DNA of 64,000 nucleotides, taken from Lachnospiraceae bacterium UBA7093 (GTDB lineage Bacteria; Bacillota; Clostridia; Lachnospirales; Lachnospiraceae). The position numbers were made by a program, and so were the translations under genes. Each line of letters starts with the position of its first letter. The first letter of the stretch is position 1. The notes below the pieces were generated by a model that ran no database searches, was not told where the DNA came from, and saw only the letters and a list, made by a program, of their open reading frames with translations. Positions 42,650-52,913 of this stretch are shown in pieces. The stretch is taken from the NCBI GenBank assembly GCA_002492465.1, contig DKYT01000006.1, positions 66,635 through 130,634 of the forward strand, written 5' to 3'.

Positions 42650-44176
42650 CTATTCACCATAAAAGGCTTCCAGTTTTTCAATCAGACGTATATATCCTTC
42701 TGTCATTCTGGCATATTCTGCTCTGTTTTCTTCCTCCGCCCTGATGCATATTTCCTTATCTTCCTGCCCCGGCGCGGGCTCTCCGCCGTATTTTGCCTCA
42801 GACAGATCCCCAAGATCCAGAAGTCCCACAGCCTTTGCTGCAATCCGTGCCGTTCCCCGCAGGGCGGTATCCACTTCATCGCAGATAACCACATCCACGC
42901 CCAGCACATCCGCCTTAATTTGCCCAAATAGTCTGGACCTGGCGCCGCCTCCCATGGTATACAGCTTTTGAAACCCATAGCCTGGATACATCTTTTTCAG
43001 TGCCGACAGATAAAAGGCATATTCATAAGCAATTCCTTCCATAACGCTTCGATACAAATGTCCTCTGGTATGGTTCCAGCTCATTCCCACAAAACCGCCC
43101 CTGAGATTGGGATGATAGGGCAGAACCCTTCCTGCAAAATGCGGAATACAGTACAGCCCGTCGCTGCCTGCGGGCACCAGCGCCGCTTCTTTTTCCAATT
43201 CCTCATAGGTTCCTTTGACCGCCCCTGACAGGTTGTCTCTTGCCCACCGCACACACAGACCGCCGCCGTTGATGTACGCCATGGGATACCATTGCTCCTG
43301 CTCCGGCGCACGCATCAAAGTGATCACCTGGTGGGTCATATCAGGCGTGTACGCATCCGCTTTACTGCAAAGCACCGATGCCGTTCCCGCACAATCCAGC
43401 AGCGCCCCTGTCTCCAACGCCTCTGTGCCATAAATGGAAGCCGCCGTATCGCCGCACCCTGCAATGACAGGCGTCCCCTGAACAAGCCCCGATACCCTGG
43501 TAAATGCCGGCGTAATGTGCCCTGCCACTTCAAAAGGGGACAGTATCCACGCCATTTTATTTTTTTCCACACCAAAGGCATACAAAAGCTCATCTGACCA
43601 TTCCCGGCGTAAATTATCTCCAAATCCGGAATACTGCATTCCCGTATGGTCGAAAAAGAATTCCTCTCCCTGCAGCCCTGTAATCGCGCCAACCATGTAT
43701 GCCCCCACTGTCACAAATTTACAGACTTTTTTGTAAAGCTCAGGTCTTTCATGCTTCAGCCACAGAATTTTAGGACCGTGGGTGAAGGAGACGGGACCTC
43801 CTGTAAGCTGCGTTACTTTCTGTCCCCATTCTCTTCTCATTTGTTCTACATAACGGCGGCACCTGGTATCCAGCCATGAATCATATACCGTCACAGCCTG
43901 CCCCGCTTCATCCACTCCCATAATACCCGCCATTTGCCCGTCTATGCCCACAACCCCGATCTCCTTTGGGTTGATACCGGAACCGGCAAGGAGCTGCTTC
44001 ACTGCCGCCAGAAATCCTTCATATATTGTTGCAGGCTCCTGCCATGCTACCCCGGCCCTGGGGCTGCACACCTCCAGAGGAGCAAAGGAGACCGCTTTTC
44101 TTCTAAGCCCCCTGTCAAACAACGCTGCCTTACATCCTTGGGTACCGATATCTACGCTTAATACATATTCCGGCAT
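42650..44176 (-). CDS. FGGY-family carbohydrate kinase (xylulokinase-like)
   Basis: 508 residues of the FGGY actin-like fold: YVLSVDIGTQGCKAALFD at the N-terminus, GIDGQMAG, SFTHGPKILWL and the ATP-site GCGDTAASIYG. It phosphorylates a ketose or polyol. Last gene of the 54.7-42.6 kb unit, 25 bp after the CyuA-like gene. The start could be ATG 44176 or GTG 44185. The isomerase-like gene upstream could supply its ketose substrate, as in the xylose or fucose pathways (inference). Confidence 0.92.
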   Translation of the reverse strand: MPEYVLSVDIGTQGCKAALFDRGLRRKAVSFAPLEVCSPRAGVAWQEPATIYEGFLAAVKQLLAGSGINPKEIGVVGIDGQMAGIMGVDEAGQAVTVYDSWLDTRCRRYVEQMRREWGQKVTQLTGGPVSFTHGPKILWLKHERPELYKKVCKFVTVGAYMVGAITGLQGEEFFFDHTGMQYSGFGDNLRREWSDELLYAFGVEKNKMAWILSPFEVAGHITPAFTRVSGLVQGTPVIAGCGDTAASIYGTEALETGALLDCAGTASVLCSKADAYTPDMTHQVITLMRAPEQEQWYPMAYINGGGLCVRWARDNLSGAVKGTYEELEKEAALVPAGSDGLYCIPHFAGRVLPYHPNLRGGFVGMSWNHTRGHLYRSVMEGIAYEYAFYLSALKKMYPGYGFQKLYTMGGGARSRLFGQIKADVLGVDVVICDEVDTALRGTARIAAKAVGLLDLGDLSEAKYGGEPAPGQEDKEICIRAEEENRAEYARMTEGYIRLIEKLEAFYGE

Positions 44177-44210
44177 TCTGCTCACCGTGCCTTTCTTATA
44201 ACCTGCAGCT

Positions 44211-45494
44211 TTAAGCCTGCATCTCCATCATAATCTCCAGAATCTCCCTGTCCGTAGAAACCATACCGTCCTTCGCCATTCTTCCCACGCTTTTGATTGT
44301 GTCCTCTGCGCTGCCCATAACCAGTCCTTCTCCTGCCTGAAAGGCAGATCCCTCCTTCGCCATTTCATACGCCAGCGTTGCCGTCTCCAGCGCTGTGGCG
44401 ATCTTCGATGCGCAGGAAGGCTTTGCGCCGTCGCATACCATGCCGCCTGTGGTGCAAATCGTGTTAACAATCGTTTTTTTGATCAATTCTTCATCCGCTC
44501 CATCCAGCCAGCCGATTCCGCTGATCGCCCCTGCCGCTGCCGAAACTGCGCCGCAGTATGCTGACAGCCTTCCGATAAAGCTTTTCTGATAAATAGAAAT
44601 CAGATTGCTCAACACCAATGCCTGGTACAGCTTTTCCTTTTTTGCCTTGATCTGCCGGGCATATTCAATCACTGGTAAGGACACGGTCATTCCCTGATTC
44701 CCGCTGCCCGAATTAATTACCACCGGCATAGAGCATCCGCTCATCCTGGCGTCTGATCCTGCCGCCGCATAAGCGATGACCCTGTGTCGAATATCGTTTC
44801 CGAAACTTCTGAGAATGGTTTTTCCCACATCGACGCCATAATGGGTTCTAAGCCCTTCCTCTGCAATAGATAAATTGCAGGAGATCTGCTTGTCCAATAT
44901 GTCTGATATATCCTCCATGCGCACTTCCCGCACGAACCGGAAAATGTCTTTCAAATTCAGAAAGCGTTTATCACAGCCGCCTTCCTTTTCTTCCTCCAGC
45001 GTCTCCTCCTGGTTTTCCCATACCAGCTCCTGGTTTTTTCTGATCCGGACAACGCTGGTATGCTTTCCGGAGACGGTTACCTCTGCGCTCTCCCCACCGC
45101 TTTGGAGGAAAACGCAGATGTAGAGATTATCTACCTGGCGCGCCAGTTCGCACCGTATGATTTTCTGTTCCACCAGATCCTTTGCCCTGCGGATATCTTC
45201 CTCAGTCATTGCGTCCAGGATTTCCAATTTCTTCGTATAATCCTTCGCAATGAGCCCCATGGCGGCGGCAGCTTCTATTCCCTTCATGCCCCCTGACCCT
45301 GGAACTGTAACCCCTTTGACATTCTTCACAATATTTCCGCTGCAGGTCACTTTCACCTGCTCCGGCATTTTGCCAAGAACGCTTCGCGCATAGGCTGCCG
45401 TAAAGGCAATTGCCACAGGCTCCGTGCATCCCAGGGCGGGAACCAGTTCTTCTCTTAGCACATGCAGATAATTCTCATATAAATATCCGTCCAT
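44211..45494 (-). CDS. L-cysteine desulfidase / serine dehydratase-alpha family (CyuA, UPF0597)
   Basis: 427 residues with family blocks LGCTEPVAIAFTAAYAR at the N-terminus and TICTTGGMVCDGAKPSCASK near residue 350, whose cysteines bind a [4Fe-4S] cluster in related enzymes. CyuA breaks cysteine to pyruvate, sulfide and ammonia. Related proteins act on serine or other hydroxy or thio compounds. Its setting here is a sugar operon between a UroD-type protein and a kinase, so it may act on an unusual beta-substituted intermediate rather than on cysteine (inference). GAGG precedes the ATG. Confidence 0.85.
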   Translation of the reverse strand: MDGYLYENYLHVLREELVPALGCTEPVAIAFTAAYARSVLGKMPEQVKVTCSGNIVKNVKGVTVPGSGGMKGIEAAAAMGLIAKDYTKKLEILDAMTEEDIRRAKDLVEQKIIRCELARQVDNLYICVFLQSGGESAEVTVSGKHTSVVRIRKNQELVWENQEETLEEEKEGGCDKRFLNLKDIFRFVREVRMEDISDILDKQISCNLSIAEEGLRTHYGVDVGKTILRSFGNDIRHRVIAYAAAGSDARMSGCSMPVVINSGSGNQGMTVSLPVIEYARQIKAKKEKLYQALVLSNLISIYQKSFIGRLSAYCGAVSAAAGAISGIGWLDGADEELIKKTIVNTICTTGGMVCDGAKPSCASKIATALETATLAYEMAKEGSAFQAGEGLVMGSAEDTIKSVGRMAKDGMVSTDREILEIMMEMQA

Positions 45495-45510
45495 TTTTCA
45501 TTCCTCTGTC

Positions 45511-46620
45511 TTATGCATAAAAATCTCTGCCTGCGGCGATCTCTTCCGCCACTTCGCCCATTACCTCTCTCACAAGATTAAATCTGTGCAGCGCATCGTG
45601 ATTCCATCCACAGCCGCCTGAAAGAATAAACTTAGGTCCTGCCGCTTTCATAGCCGTCTCCAGTCTGCGGCGGATGGTCGCCTTAACCTGTTCTCTGTCA
45701 GCTCCCGATAAATCTGTGCCGCTTCCCGCAATATTTCCATCTGTGCAGGACAGATAACCGCTGGACTTCAGGTCATGATCCAGACCTCCTACCAGAACCT
45801 TATCTGTCACTTCCCGCATTTCCTTCATATCCCGGTGCTCTATATGGGTATCCGCCCAGTTGAACGCCTGTACGGGATAATCCAGGAACTGATCTGCAGA
45901 ATTTCTATCCCCATGGCACAGGTGTGCAAGATTGAACCAGGTTTTATCCTTAATTGCCTCAATGTTTCGAAGATCATACTTTCCGGCGCATTCCTCATAA
46001 AGCTCCTTGCCCATCTTCTCATACATTCCCATCTGATAGCCCAGGAAAAATCCATCGGCGCCTGCTTCCACAAACGCTTCCATAAGCTTCTCGTTGGTTT
46101 CAGCTACCACTTCCATACCCATCCGGGCATATTTTTCAGAATTCTTAAACTGGGATACAATTACCTCCTGATGGAAATGTCCCGCAGTCATTTCACACAT
46201 CCACACCACGTTACTGAAAATGGTGGGCAGGATCGGAACCTCTCCCTTATAATAGTCGCTGAGCCGCTTTACTACCTCGATCTCTCTTGCCAGAGCGCCT
46301 TTTTTCAAATCCGGTACCTTAATTTTTGCCCAGTCATGAGGATCATTAATTGCAAACTGAAGGGTATTCATCCACGTATCGTCCTGATAATGTGCCGACG
46401 GACGGATTACCTGTCCGAAATCCTCTGTAAAATATATGCCGTTAGGCATGATCTTGATAAAGTCAAAATCATAGTTATTTTGATATTGAATCGTTGCAAG
46501 TGTAAAATCCTTTACATTGCGGTCCTCCAGGTTAAAGTGCGGACCCCACATAGCATATGCCGGTCTGTCCAAAACCTTTCCCTCAAGCGCTGCCTGTACT
46601 CTCTGTTTGTGTGTAATCAT
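45511..46620 (-). CDS. UroD/MtaA-family protein, probable zinc methyltransferase
   Basis: 369 residues with a uroporphyrinogen-decarboxylase-type barrel. The zinc motif of corrinoid methyltransferases, His-x-Cys...Cys, is present as HLCHG (His233, Cys235) and GGCGW (Cys337). True heme-pathway UroD lacks these. So this protein likely moves a methyl group to or from a thiol or cobamide, as MtaA or CmuA do. No corrinoid protein gene lies nearby. In the setting of a sugar operon, it could demethylate an O-methylated substrate, which is inference only. 26 bp from the Gfo/Idh gene upstream. Confidence 0.8.
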   Translation of the reverse strand: MITHKQRVQAALEGKVLDRPAYAMWGPHFNLEDRNVKDFTLATIQYQNNYDFDFIKIMPNGIYFTEDFGQVIRPSAHYQDDTWMNTLQFAINDPHDWAKIKVPDLKKGALAREIEVVKRLSDYYKGEVPILPTIFSNVVWMCEMTAGHFHQEVIVSQFKNSEKYARMGMEVVAETNEKLMEAFVEAGADGFFLGYQMGMYEKMGKELYEECAGKYDLRNIEAIKDKTWFNLAHLCHGDRNSADQFLDYPVQAFNWADTHIEHRDMKEMREVTDKVLVGGLDHDLKSSGYLSCTDGNIAGSGTDLSGADREQVKATIRRRLETAMKAAGPKFILSGGCGWNHDALHRFNLVREVMGEVAEEIAAGRDFYA

Positions 46621-46645
46621 TCTGCTACCTCCTGTTTTTCATCTG

Positions 46646-47677
46646 TTATTGTTTTATATTGACCCATGTGCCTGTCCGTCCGGACTCCGCTATGGCATCC
46701 AGAACCTGCATGCACCGGACGCCCTCCTGTGCCGTTACAAAAGCCTCTTTCCCTTCCGTAACACAGGTTATAAAACGATCTATGATAGCGGTGGCTCCCT
46801 CCGAGCCTTTCTTTGCCCACGGGCTCAAATCATAATAAATCTTCTCGCCGCTTTTTTTGTACACTGCCAGGGACCAGGGATCTTCAAACAGCTTCATGAC
46901 TCCCTCGGTTCCGAAAATGTGAGTCTCCCTGTCTGCACAGCCATAAGTGCACCATCCCGTATAAAGCATTCCCGAAAGACCGCTCCCGCACCGGATCAGA
47001 ACCATAGCGGTATCCTCATCCCGAATCAGCGTTCCATCAGACTTACGCTTATCTAAGGTGGGCAGGTATGCCATAACGGAGGTGATCCTTTCTCCAAACA
47101 TCCAATCTATCAGATCGATCCGATGGCATCCCACCGAAAGCATAACCCCGCCGTTTCCCTCAAACCGGTCAAAAAACGATGCTCTCTCCTCCTCGCCCAT
47201 GACGCCCTGCTCCGGACCGCTGTGGGACAAAAAGGTACGAAAAGACAAAGGTTTGCCTATTACCCCTTCCTCAAGGAGCGCCTTAGCCTTCCAATGAGGT
47301 TCATAAATCCGCTGATTATGGGATATCATTAAAATTTTGCCGCTTCTTTCCGCCTCCTGTTCCATCTCCTTTGCCTGGGCGGCATTCATAGCCATGGGCT
47401 TTTCGCACAGCACATGTTTTCCGCTGCGCAGCGCCGCAATCACAATGTCATGATGATATTGCTCAGGGGTACAGACGCTTACCGCCTCCAGCCCCGGATG
47501 CATCAACATCTCTTCCAGACTCTCATATGCAGCGGCATGATACTCTGCCGCTAATTCCTCAGCCCTGCCCGCCGCCGGGTCATATAAAGCCGCCAGCTGT
47601 GTATGGGGGTTTGCAAGATACGCCGGGATATGTCTTCCCCTGGCAATTCCCCCACAGCCTATGATCCCTACTTTCAC
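46646..47677 (-). CDS. Gfo/Idh/MocA-family dehydrogenase
   Basis: 343 residues: VGIIGCGGIARGRHIPAY at the N-terminus, intact VLCEKPMAMN catalytic motif near residue 91 and SVGCHRIDLIDWMFG with the family His. The start is GTG with GGAGG 7 bases before it. It sits between the isomerase-like gene and the UroD-type gene in one operon. Probably oxidises a sugar or sugar acid. Third Gfo/Idh/MocA protein within 10 kb. Confidence 0.9.
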   Translation of the reverse strand: MKVGIIGCGGIARGRHIPAYLANPHTQLAALYDPAAGRAEELAAEYHAAAYESLEEMLMHPGLEAVSVCTPEQYHHDIVIAALRSGKHVLCEKPMAMNAAQAKEMEQEAERSGKILMISHNQRIYEPHWKAKALLEEGVIGKPLSFRTFLSHSGPEQGVMGEEERASFFDRFEGNGGVMLSVGCHRIDLIDWMFGERITSVMAYLPTLDKRKSDGTLIRDEDTAMVLIRCGSGLSGMLYTGWCTYGCADRETHIFGTEGVMKLFEDPWSLAVYKKSGEKIYYDLSPWAKKGSEGATAIIDRFITCVTEGKEAFVTAQEGVRCMQVLDAIAESGRTGTWVNIKQ

Positions 47678-47694
47678 GCCTTTGCCTCCTTATT

Positions 47695-49038
47695 TTAAAG
47701 TATTTCCACTTCCATTCCGTATACCCGCCCGATCTGACAAATCAGCGGCGCCACATCACCCTGGATCACAATGGCGTGATGAGAGGACAGGCTTTCCATT
47801 ACTTTGTGACCGCTGTTATTTTTGTAATGGATCAGCGCCCCGTTTCTGCAGTCTGATCCGGGATAGCCCACGTATTTTTCAAGCTGCCCCTCGATGACAG
47901 TGATTTTTTTCATATCTGCATGAATTTTTGCCAGAACCACAGGTCCGCATGCCATCTTACAGTCCACTGCAGCCGCCCCGCCGTCTACGATCTCCAGTAC
48001 CTTCGGACGTAATGTCCACTCTGTACAGAAGCTTTGAGGCGCAAATCCGAAATAACCGCAGTGTACGCCCAGGGCATAATTGTCGGAATCCGGAAGTTCC
48101 GGAAAGCGTTCGATCTTTTCATGCTTCAATGCCGCCATTCCCATAAGGAAAGGATAAAGGTTCGTCATCATAAGCGGCTTGCGGAGCGCGCAATATAACA
48201 CTGTCTCACTTAAAAGACTGACAAGATCCCCCTCGCATGCCCAAAGTATATGATCATACTCAAAGAGCCAGTTCCAGGCAAGGCAAGGTGTGGTATTGGA
48301 ATGAAAAGACTCGTTCAGACAGTTGCTTCCTACTCCCAAAACATTCTTTTCCTGCGCTACGCTCTCTCTGATGGCAATATACAGCTTCACGGCACGCAGC
48401 ACCGCCTCCTCCCCTGCTGTGCAGGGAAATTCGCCTCTCTCCTTCAACAGCTTTCGTGCCGCCCCATCGTCCACAAGCCTAGCCTTTTCATTGACTTCCT
48501 TCCAGCTCCGAAAAATCACTTTCACCCCAAAGTTTTCCTCTATCCTTGTGATGCATTCCTTTTCCCACCAGAAAAACCGCTTAAAGATCTCAGCCTGCAT
48601 TCCCTCTCCGGGACTGTCCTGAAAGATCAGGAAGCTTCCCTCCTCTTTCATAGCCTGTTTTGAGGATATGGCGCGGAGAATCACCTGCGCCATCTGGGTA
48701 TTGTAAGGCGTAAAAACATTGTCCATGTGCAGGTTCTCCCGCAAATATGCCGCAATCTCCCAGTCCCACATTTCCACCGTCCCAAATTCCGAAGTCATCA
48801 GAATCACCGGCAGCTTAATACTGGAGATCTGTTCCCTATATTGGAATACGGCGCCAATCATCTGCGCAAAAAGCACCGCCTGCGCCTTCCCCGGAATCTC
48901 CTCCCCCACAGCGATGGGATCCAGAAATTCCGCCTCATTCTCATAAATTCCTTTCAATACAGCAAGCTGCTTTGCAAATTCTTCCTTCTCCCTCTGGTTA
49001 ATCTCCTTAAAATAAAGGGGTTGAAGTATCGTTTTCAT
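47695..49038 (-). CDS. L-fucose/L-arabinose isomerase-like protein
   Basis: 447 residues with the general form of the FucI/AraA-like family: an N-terminal Rossmann-like part (VILMTSEFGTVEMWDWEIAA) and a C-terminal domain with several conserved Cys/His (GVHCGYFGFAPQS, MACGPVVLAKIH, SSHHAIVIQG). ATG 49038 is preferred, with AAGGAGG 8 bases upstream. The earlier in-frame start would overlap oppF. Likely an aldose-ketose isomerase feeding the FGGY kinase, though exact metal ligands could not be assigned by eye. First metabolic gene after the transporter. Confidence 0.7.
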   Translation of the reverse strand: MKTILQPLYFKEINQREKEEFAKQLAVLKGIYENEAEFLDPIAVGEEIPGKAQAVLFAQMIGAVFQYREQISSIKLPVILMTSEFGTVEMWDWEIAAYLRENLHMDNVFTPYNTQMAQVILRAISSKQAMKEEGSFLIFQDSPGEGMQAEIFKRFFWWEKECITRIEENFGVKVIFRSWKEVNEKARLVDDGAARKLLKERGEFPCTAGEEAVLRAVKLYIAIRESVAQEKNVLGVGSNCLNESFHSNTTPCLAWNWLFEYDHILWACEGDLVSLLSETVLYCALRKPLMMTNLYPFLMGMAALKHEKIERFPELPDSDNYALGVHCGYFGFAPQSFCTEWTLRPKVLEIVDGGAAAVDCKMACGPVVLAKIHADMKKITVIEGQLEKYVGYPGSDCRNGALIHYKNNSGHKVMESLSSHHAIVIQGDVAPLICQIGRVYGMEVEIL

Positions 49039-49054
49039 ACATATCCTCCTTTTT

Positions 49055-50050
49055 CTAACCTTCTCCCCGTGCAATCTCCTCCTGTCTCAGACAGGCTGTA
49101 TAGTGTCCATTCCCAATATCCGTAAGCTCCGGTCTGGCACGCCTGCAGGCTTCCGTGGCATACCGGCATCTTGTGTGGAAACGGCATCCGGCAGGAGGAT
49201 CTACAGGACTGGGCACATCCCCCTCCAGATAAATCTCTTTTCTCTCCACATCCACGTCGGGCACAGGGATTGCAGACATAAGCGCCTGGGTGTAGGGATG
49301 ACGGGGATTGGAAAACAGCTCCGTCTTATCCGCCATCTCCACAATACTTCCAAGATACATAACCGCTACCCTGTCGCTGATATGCTTTACCACGCTCAAG
49401 TCGTGGGAGATAAACAGATAGGAAAGATGATAAGCTTTCTGGATATCCCGGATCAGGTTCAAAACCTGGCTTCTTATGGAAACGTCCAGCGCCGAAACCG
49501 GTTCGTCGCAGACAATAAACTCCGGATCAAGGGCAAGCGCCCGGGCGATAACAATCCGCTGTCTCTGTCCCCCTGAAAACTGATGAGGATATCTGTGCAT
49601 GTATTCTTCCCTGATGCCTACCACCTGGGAGATCTCCATAACCTTTTGTATCCGCTCCCGCTCCGTACCCATATGAAATACGTCCAGGGGCGCTTTGATG
49701 ATCTCCATCACCGTCATTCTTGGATTCAGAGAAGCATAGGGATCCTGAAAAATGATCTGCAGCCTGCGCCGCATCCTGCGCATGGATTCCCTGTCCAGCT
49801 CCAATAAATTCTGATCCTTATAAAAAACCTTTCCGCCGGTAGGCTCGATCAGCCTGAGAATACATCTTCCCAGGGTAGACTTACCGCAGCCGCTCTCTCC
49901 CACCAATCCCAGGGTTTCGCCCCTTCGAATCTCCAGAGAAACCTGATCCACTGCCTTCAGTTTCCTGCCCTTAGACAGAAATCCCTTTCCCACATCAAAC
50001 TCCTTTGACAGTCCTTCAATTCGAATGAGGTCCTCTCCTTTGTTCATCAT
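49055..50050 (-). CDS. Oligopeptide-type ABC transporter ATPase (OppF/DppF)
   Basis: 331 residues with one ABC domain: Walker [10 protein letters not shown], signature [15 protein letters not shown], Walker [15 protein letters not shown], and the C-terminal oligo_HPY extension with Cys residues ([15 protein letters not shown]) that carries an Fe-S-like motif in this class. Overlaps the OppD-type gene by 4 bases. Though the family is named for peptides, many members in gut bacteria import oligosaccharides, which the metabolic genes downstream suggest here. Confidence 0.94.
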   Translation of the reverse strand: MMNKGEDLIRIEGLSKEFDVGKGFLSKGRKLKAVDQVSLEIRRGETLGLVGESGCGKSTLGRCILRLIEPTGGKVFYKDQNLLELDRESMRRMRRRLQIIFQDPYASLNPRMTVMEIIKAPLDVFHMGTERERIQKVMEISQVVGIREEYMHRYPHQFSGGQRQRIVIARALALDPEFIVCDEPVSALDVSIRSQVLNLIRDIQKAYHLSYLFISHDLSVVKHISDRVAVMYLGSIVEMADKTELFSNPRHPYTQALMSAIPVPDVDVERKEIYLEGDVPSPVDPPAGCRFHTRCRYATEACRRARPELTDIGNGHYTACLRQEEIARGEG

Positions 50051-51036
50051 GCATCCGCCCCCTTTCCTTCTTCATAAAGAAAGCATCGTACCTTCCGCCC
50101 GTCTCTGTCGCAGAGATCGGGATTTTTCGTCCTGCACACAGGCATGGCGCTTTTACATCTGTCGCAGAACCGGCAGCCCTCGGGCATGTCCTGCAGCCCC
50201 GGCACCACTCCCTCTATGGTGTGAAGCTTCTCCACTTCTTTGCTCAGGGAGGGAATAGAGGCAAGCAGTCCTTTCGTATAAGGATGGAGGGGATTGCGGA
50301 ACAATTCCTCCTTAGAAGCCTTTTCCACCACGTTTCCCGCATACATCACCATAATCTCATCCGCCATCTCCGCCACGATCCCCATGTCATGGGTGATCAG
50401 AATGATCGCCGTGCCGGAAGTCTCCTGGAGCTGCTTCATAAGCCTTACGATCTGCGCCTGAATGGTCACGTCCAACGCCGTTGTAGGCTCGTCCGCGATC
50501 AGCACCTCAGGACTGCAGGATAAAGCCATGGCAATCATCACCCTCTGCCGCTGTCCGCCGCTGAGCTGATGAGGAAACTGCCTCATCTTGATCTCCGGTG
50601 AAGGAATGCCCACCTTTTTCAGCATCTCTATTGCTTTCTCCCTTGCCTGCCTTCTGGACATTCCCTGGTGCACCATAAAGGGCTCCTCCATTTGTCTGCC
50701 GATGGTCATCACCGGATTTAAAGAAGTCATGGAGTCCTGAAAAATCATGGCAATCTCATTGCCCCGTATTTTACACATCTCTTTTCTGCTCTTGGTGGTC
50801 AGCTCCTGCCCCCGCATTTTGACGGAAGAGGCGCTATCCACCACGGCGCTCTTTTCCGGAAGGAGCTTCAGCATGGACATACAGGTTACGCTTTTCCCAC
50901 ATCCGCTTTCCCCCACAATGCCCAGCGTCTTCCCGGGATAGACAGAAAAACTCACGTCCTCAATGGCATTATAAAATCCCTGCTTTGAATAAAATCCTGT
51001 TTTTAAATTTGTCACTTCCAATATCGGTTCTGCCAT
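50047..51036 (-). CDS. Oligopeptide-type ABC transporter ATPase (OppD/DppD)
   Basis: 329 residues with Walker A GESGCGKS, signature [15 protein letters not shown], Walker [15 protein letters not shown], then the Cys-bearing [15 protein letters not shown] in the C-terminal extension. Pairs with the OppF-type ATPase as a heterodimer. ATG 51036 has GGAGG 7 bases upstream. Earlier in-frame starts overlap the permease gene and have no ribosome site. Confidence 0.94.
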   Translation of the reverse strand: MAEPILEVTNLKTGFYSKQGFYNAIEDVSFSVYPGKTLGIVGESGCGKSVTCMSMLKLLPEKSAVVDSASSVKMRGQELTTKSRKEMCKIRGNEIAMIFQDSMTSLNPVMTIGRQMEEPFMVHQGMSRRQAREKAIEMLKKVGIPSPEIKMRQFPHQLSGGQRQRVMIAMALSCSPEVLIADEPTTALDVTIQAQIVRLMKQLQETSGTAIILITHDMGIVAEMADEIMVMYAGNVVEKASKEELFRNPLHPYTKGLLASIPSLSKEVEKLHTIEGVVPGLQDMPEGCRFCDRCKSAMPVCRTKNPDLCDRDGRKVRCFLYEEGKGADA

Positions 51037-51062
51037 ATGTGTTCCTCCGGTTCCATATTTGC

Positions 51063-51914
51063 TCACAGTTTCATTTTGGGATCAAGGGCATCCCGCAAGC
51101 CGTCTCCAAACAGATTGATGCTCAGTACTGTCACCAGCAGGCAGATTCCTGGCGGAACCCACATCCATGGGCGTGTGGCAATCACCGAAACGGACTGCGC
51201 CGCATACAGCATATTTCCCCAGGACGCCTTGGGCACCTGGACGCCCATTCCCAGAAAGCTAAGCCCCGATTCCTGCAAAATAGCGCTTGCCACCCCAAAG
51301 GTAAATGCAATTAAAATAGGCGCAAAAGAATTGGGCAGTATATAGCGGATCATAATGGGCAGGTTTTTCGTTCCCACCGCCTTTGCCGCTTCCACATACT
51401 CCTTCTCCCTGACAGACAGCACGCTTCCGTAAAGCTGTCTTGCGAACCCCGGCCAGCCCATGATTCCTATCACAATCGTTGCAGTGGACAAAGAAGGACC
51501 CAGCACAGACACAAGCACCAGAATAAAAACCATGGAAGGAAAGGACATGAACACATCCGCAAGGCGCATAATCACCGCCTCAACGGGACCTCTGTAATAC
51601 CCTGCCAGCATCCCCAAGGGCACACCAATGGCAAAGCTGATCAGCGTAGAAACCACTCCCACATAAAGGGACGTTCTTCCTCCATAAATCAATCTGGCAA
51701 ACAGATCTCTTCCTGTATTGTCGGTTCCCAGAATATGCTCTCTGCTGGGGGATGCCCCGAAACCGCTGTATATCTCATATGGTTCCAAATCCATGACAAC
51801 AGGCAGAAACACCAGAAGCAAAAGCTCCAAAAGCAGGATGCACATCCCCGCCATAGCAAGTTTATGGGTTTTGAATCTTCCCGCCACATCCCTGAAATAA
51901 GAACTGCGTTTCAT
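51063..51914 (-). CDS. ABC transporter permease (DppC type)
   Basis: 283 residues with the OppC/DppC form: an N-terminal membrane helix (MAGMCILLLELLLLVFLPVV), then a BPD_transp_1 domain with the EAA loop VEAAKAVGTKNLPIMIRYILPN. Typical ~6 helices. ATG 51914 has AGGAGG 7 bases upstream, with GTG codons just before it as weaker options. Forms the channel together with the DppB-type protein. Confidence 0.93.
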   Translation of the reverse strand: MKRSSYFRDVAGRFKTHKLAMAGMCILLLELLLLVFLPVVMDLEPYEIYSGFGASPSREHILGTDNTGRDLFARLIYGGRTSLYVGVVSTLISFAIGVPLGMLAGYYRGPVEAVIMRLADVFMSFPSMVFILVLVSVLGPSLSTATIVIGIMGWPGFARQLYGSVLSVREKEYVEAAKAVGTKNLPIMIRYILPNSFAPILIAFTFGVASAILQESGLSFLGMGVQVPKASWGNMLYAAQSVSVIATRPWMWVPPGICLLVTVLSINLFGDGLRDALDPKMKL

Positions 51915-51928
51915 GAACACCACCTCCT

Positions 51929-52885
51929 TTACTTTCTCGATACTCTGGGATCCAGTACCCCGTAGAGCAGATCTATTACAATATTTCCGATCAGAACAAA
52001 GCCCGCAATCAAAACGGTTATGCCCATAATCGTGGGATAATCCCTGTAGTTGATAGACTGCACCATCAGTGTTCCCATGCCCGGCCAGCTAAATACCTGT
52101 TCTGTAATGATAGCGCCTCCAATCAACGCCGAAAACGACAATCCCACCTGGGTTACCAGGGGAATCAGCGCATTGCGGAAAGCGTGGAGAAAGATAACCG
52201 CCCTCTCTCTGAGTCCTTTCGCACGTGCCGTACGCACGTAATCGTCCCCCAAAACCTCCAGCATACTGCTCCGCATGTGCCTGGTATAAATTCCCACATA
52301 TTGCAGCATCAGGGTAATAACCGGAAGGATCATATGCCGCAGCAGCACGGGCAGGGACTCGCCTGTTCCCGTATCATACATTCCGCTGGCGGGCAGAATG
52401 CCAAGTTTAATACTAAAAAAATATACCAGTATCATCGCCGCAAAAAAGTTCGGCATAGCTGCCCCAATAAAAGAAAATACAGAGGAAGCATAATCCCACG
52501 GGGAATAGGGTCTGTATGCCGCCACAATCCCCAAAGGCACCGCGATCACTATCGCCAGAATCAATGCCGTTACTGTCAGCATCAACGTAGGACCGATTCT
52601 CTCGGCAAGCATTTCCGTTACCGGACGCATGGTGCGGTAAGATACCCCAAGATTTCCATGTAGAACATTTTTAAGCCAGATTATATACTGCACATAGATG
52701 GGCTGATCCAGCCCCATCTGTGCCTCCATCCTCGCTACATCCTCCTGGGTCAGATTGCTGGTGCCCGCCAGAATCATCTCAACCGGGCTCCCCGGCGCCA
52801 AAGAAGCCAGAATATAAACGAGAACCGTTATGCCAAAAAAGGTTACTGCTGCTATGAGCAGACGTTTTATGATGTACTTTCCCAA
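51929..52885 (-). CDS. ABC transporter permease (DppB type)
   Basis: 318 residues, about six helices, starting IIKRLLIAAVTFFGITVLVY and with the EAA loop VRTARAKGLRERAVIFLHAFRN-like region near residue 215. Start codon is TTG. The hairpin and T-run between this gene and the binding protein upstream should lower its expression relative to that of the binding protein. Confidence 0.93.
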   Translation of the reverse strand: MGKYIIKRLLIAAVTFFGITVLVYILASLAPGSPVEMILAGTSNLTQEDVARMEAQMGLDQPIYVQYIIWLKNVLHGNLGVSYRTMRPVTEMLAERIGPTLMLTVTALILAIVIAVPLGIVAAYRPYSPWDYASSVFSFIGAAMPNFFAAMILVYFFSIKLGILPASGMYDTGTGESLPVLLRHMILPVITLMLQYVGIYTRHMRSSMLEVLGDDYVRTARAKGLRERAVIFLHAFRNALIPLVTQVGLSFSALIGGAIITEQVFSWPGMGTLMVQSINYRDYPTIMGITVLIAGFVLIGNIVIDLLYGVLDPRVSRK

Positions 52886-52913
52886 ATGTGCAGACTCCCT
52901 TCGCTCCTTTTTT

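Noticed and set aside
45511..46620. True heme-pathway uroporphyrinogen decarboxylase
   Set aside because: The protein has the His-x-Cys...Cys zinc motif of methyltransferases, lies in a sugar operon, and no other heme genes are near.
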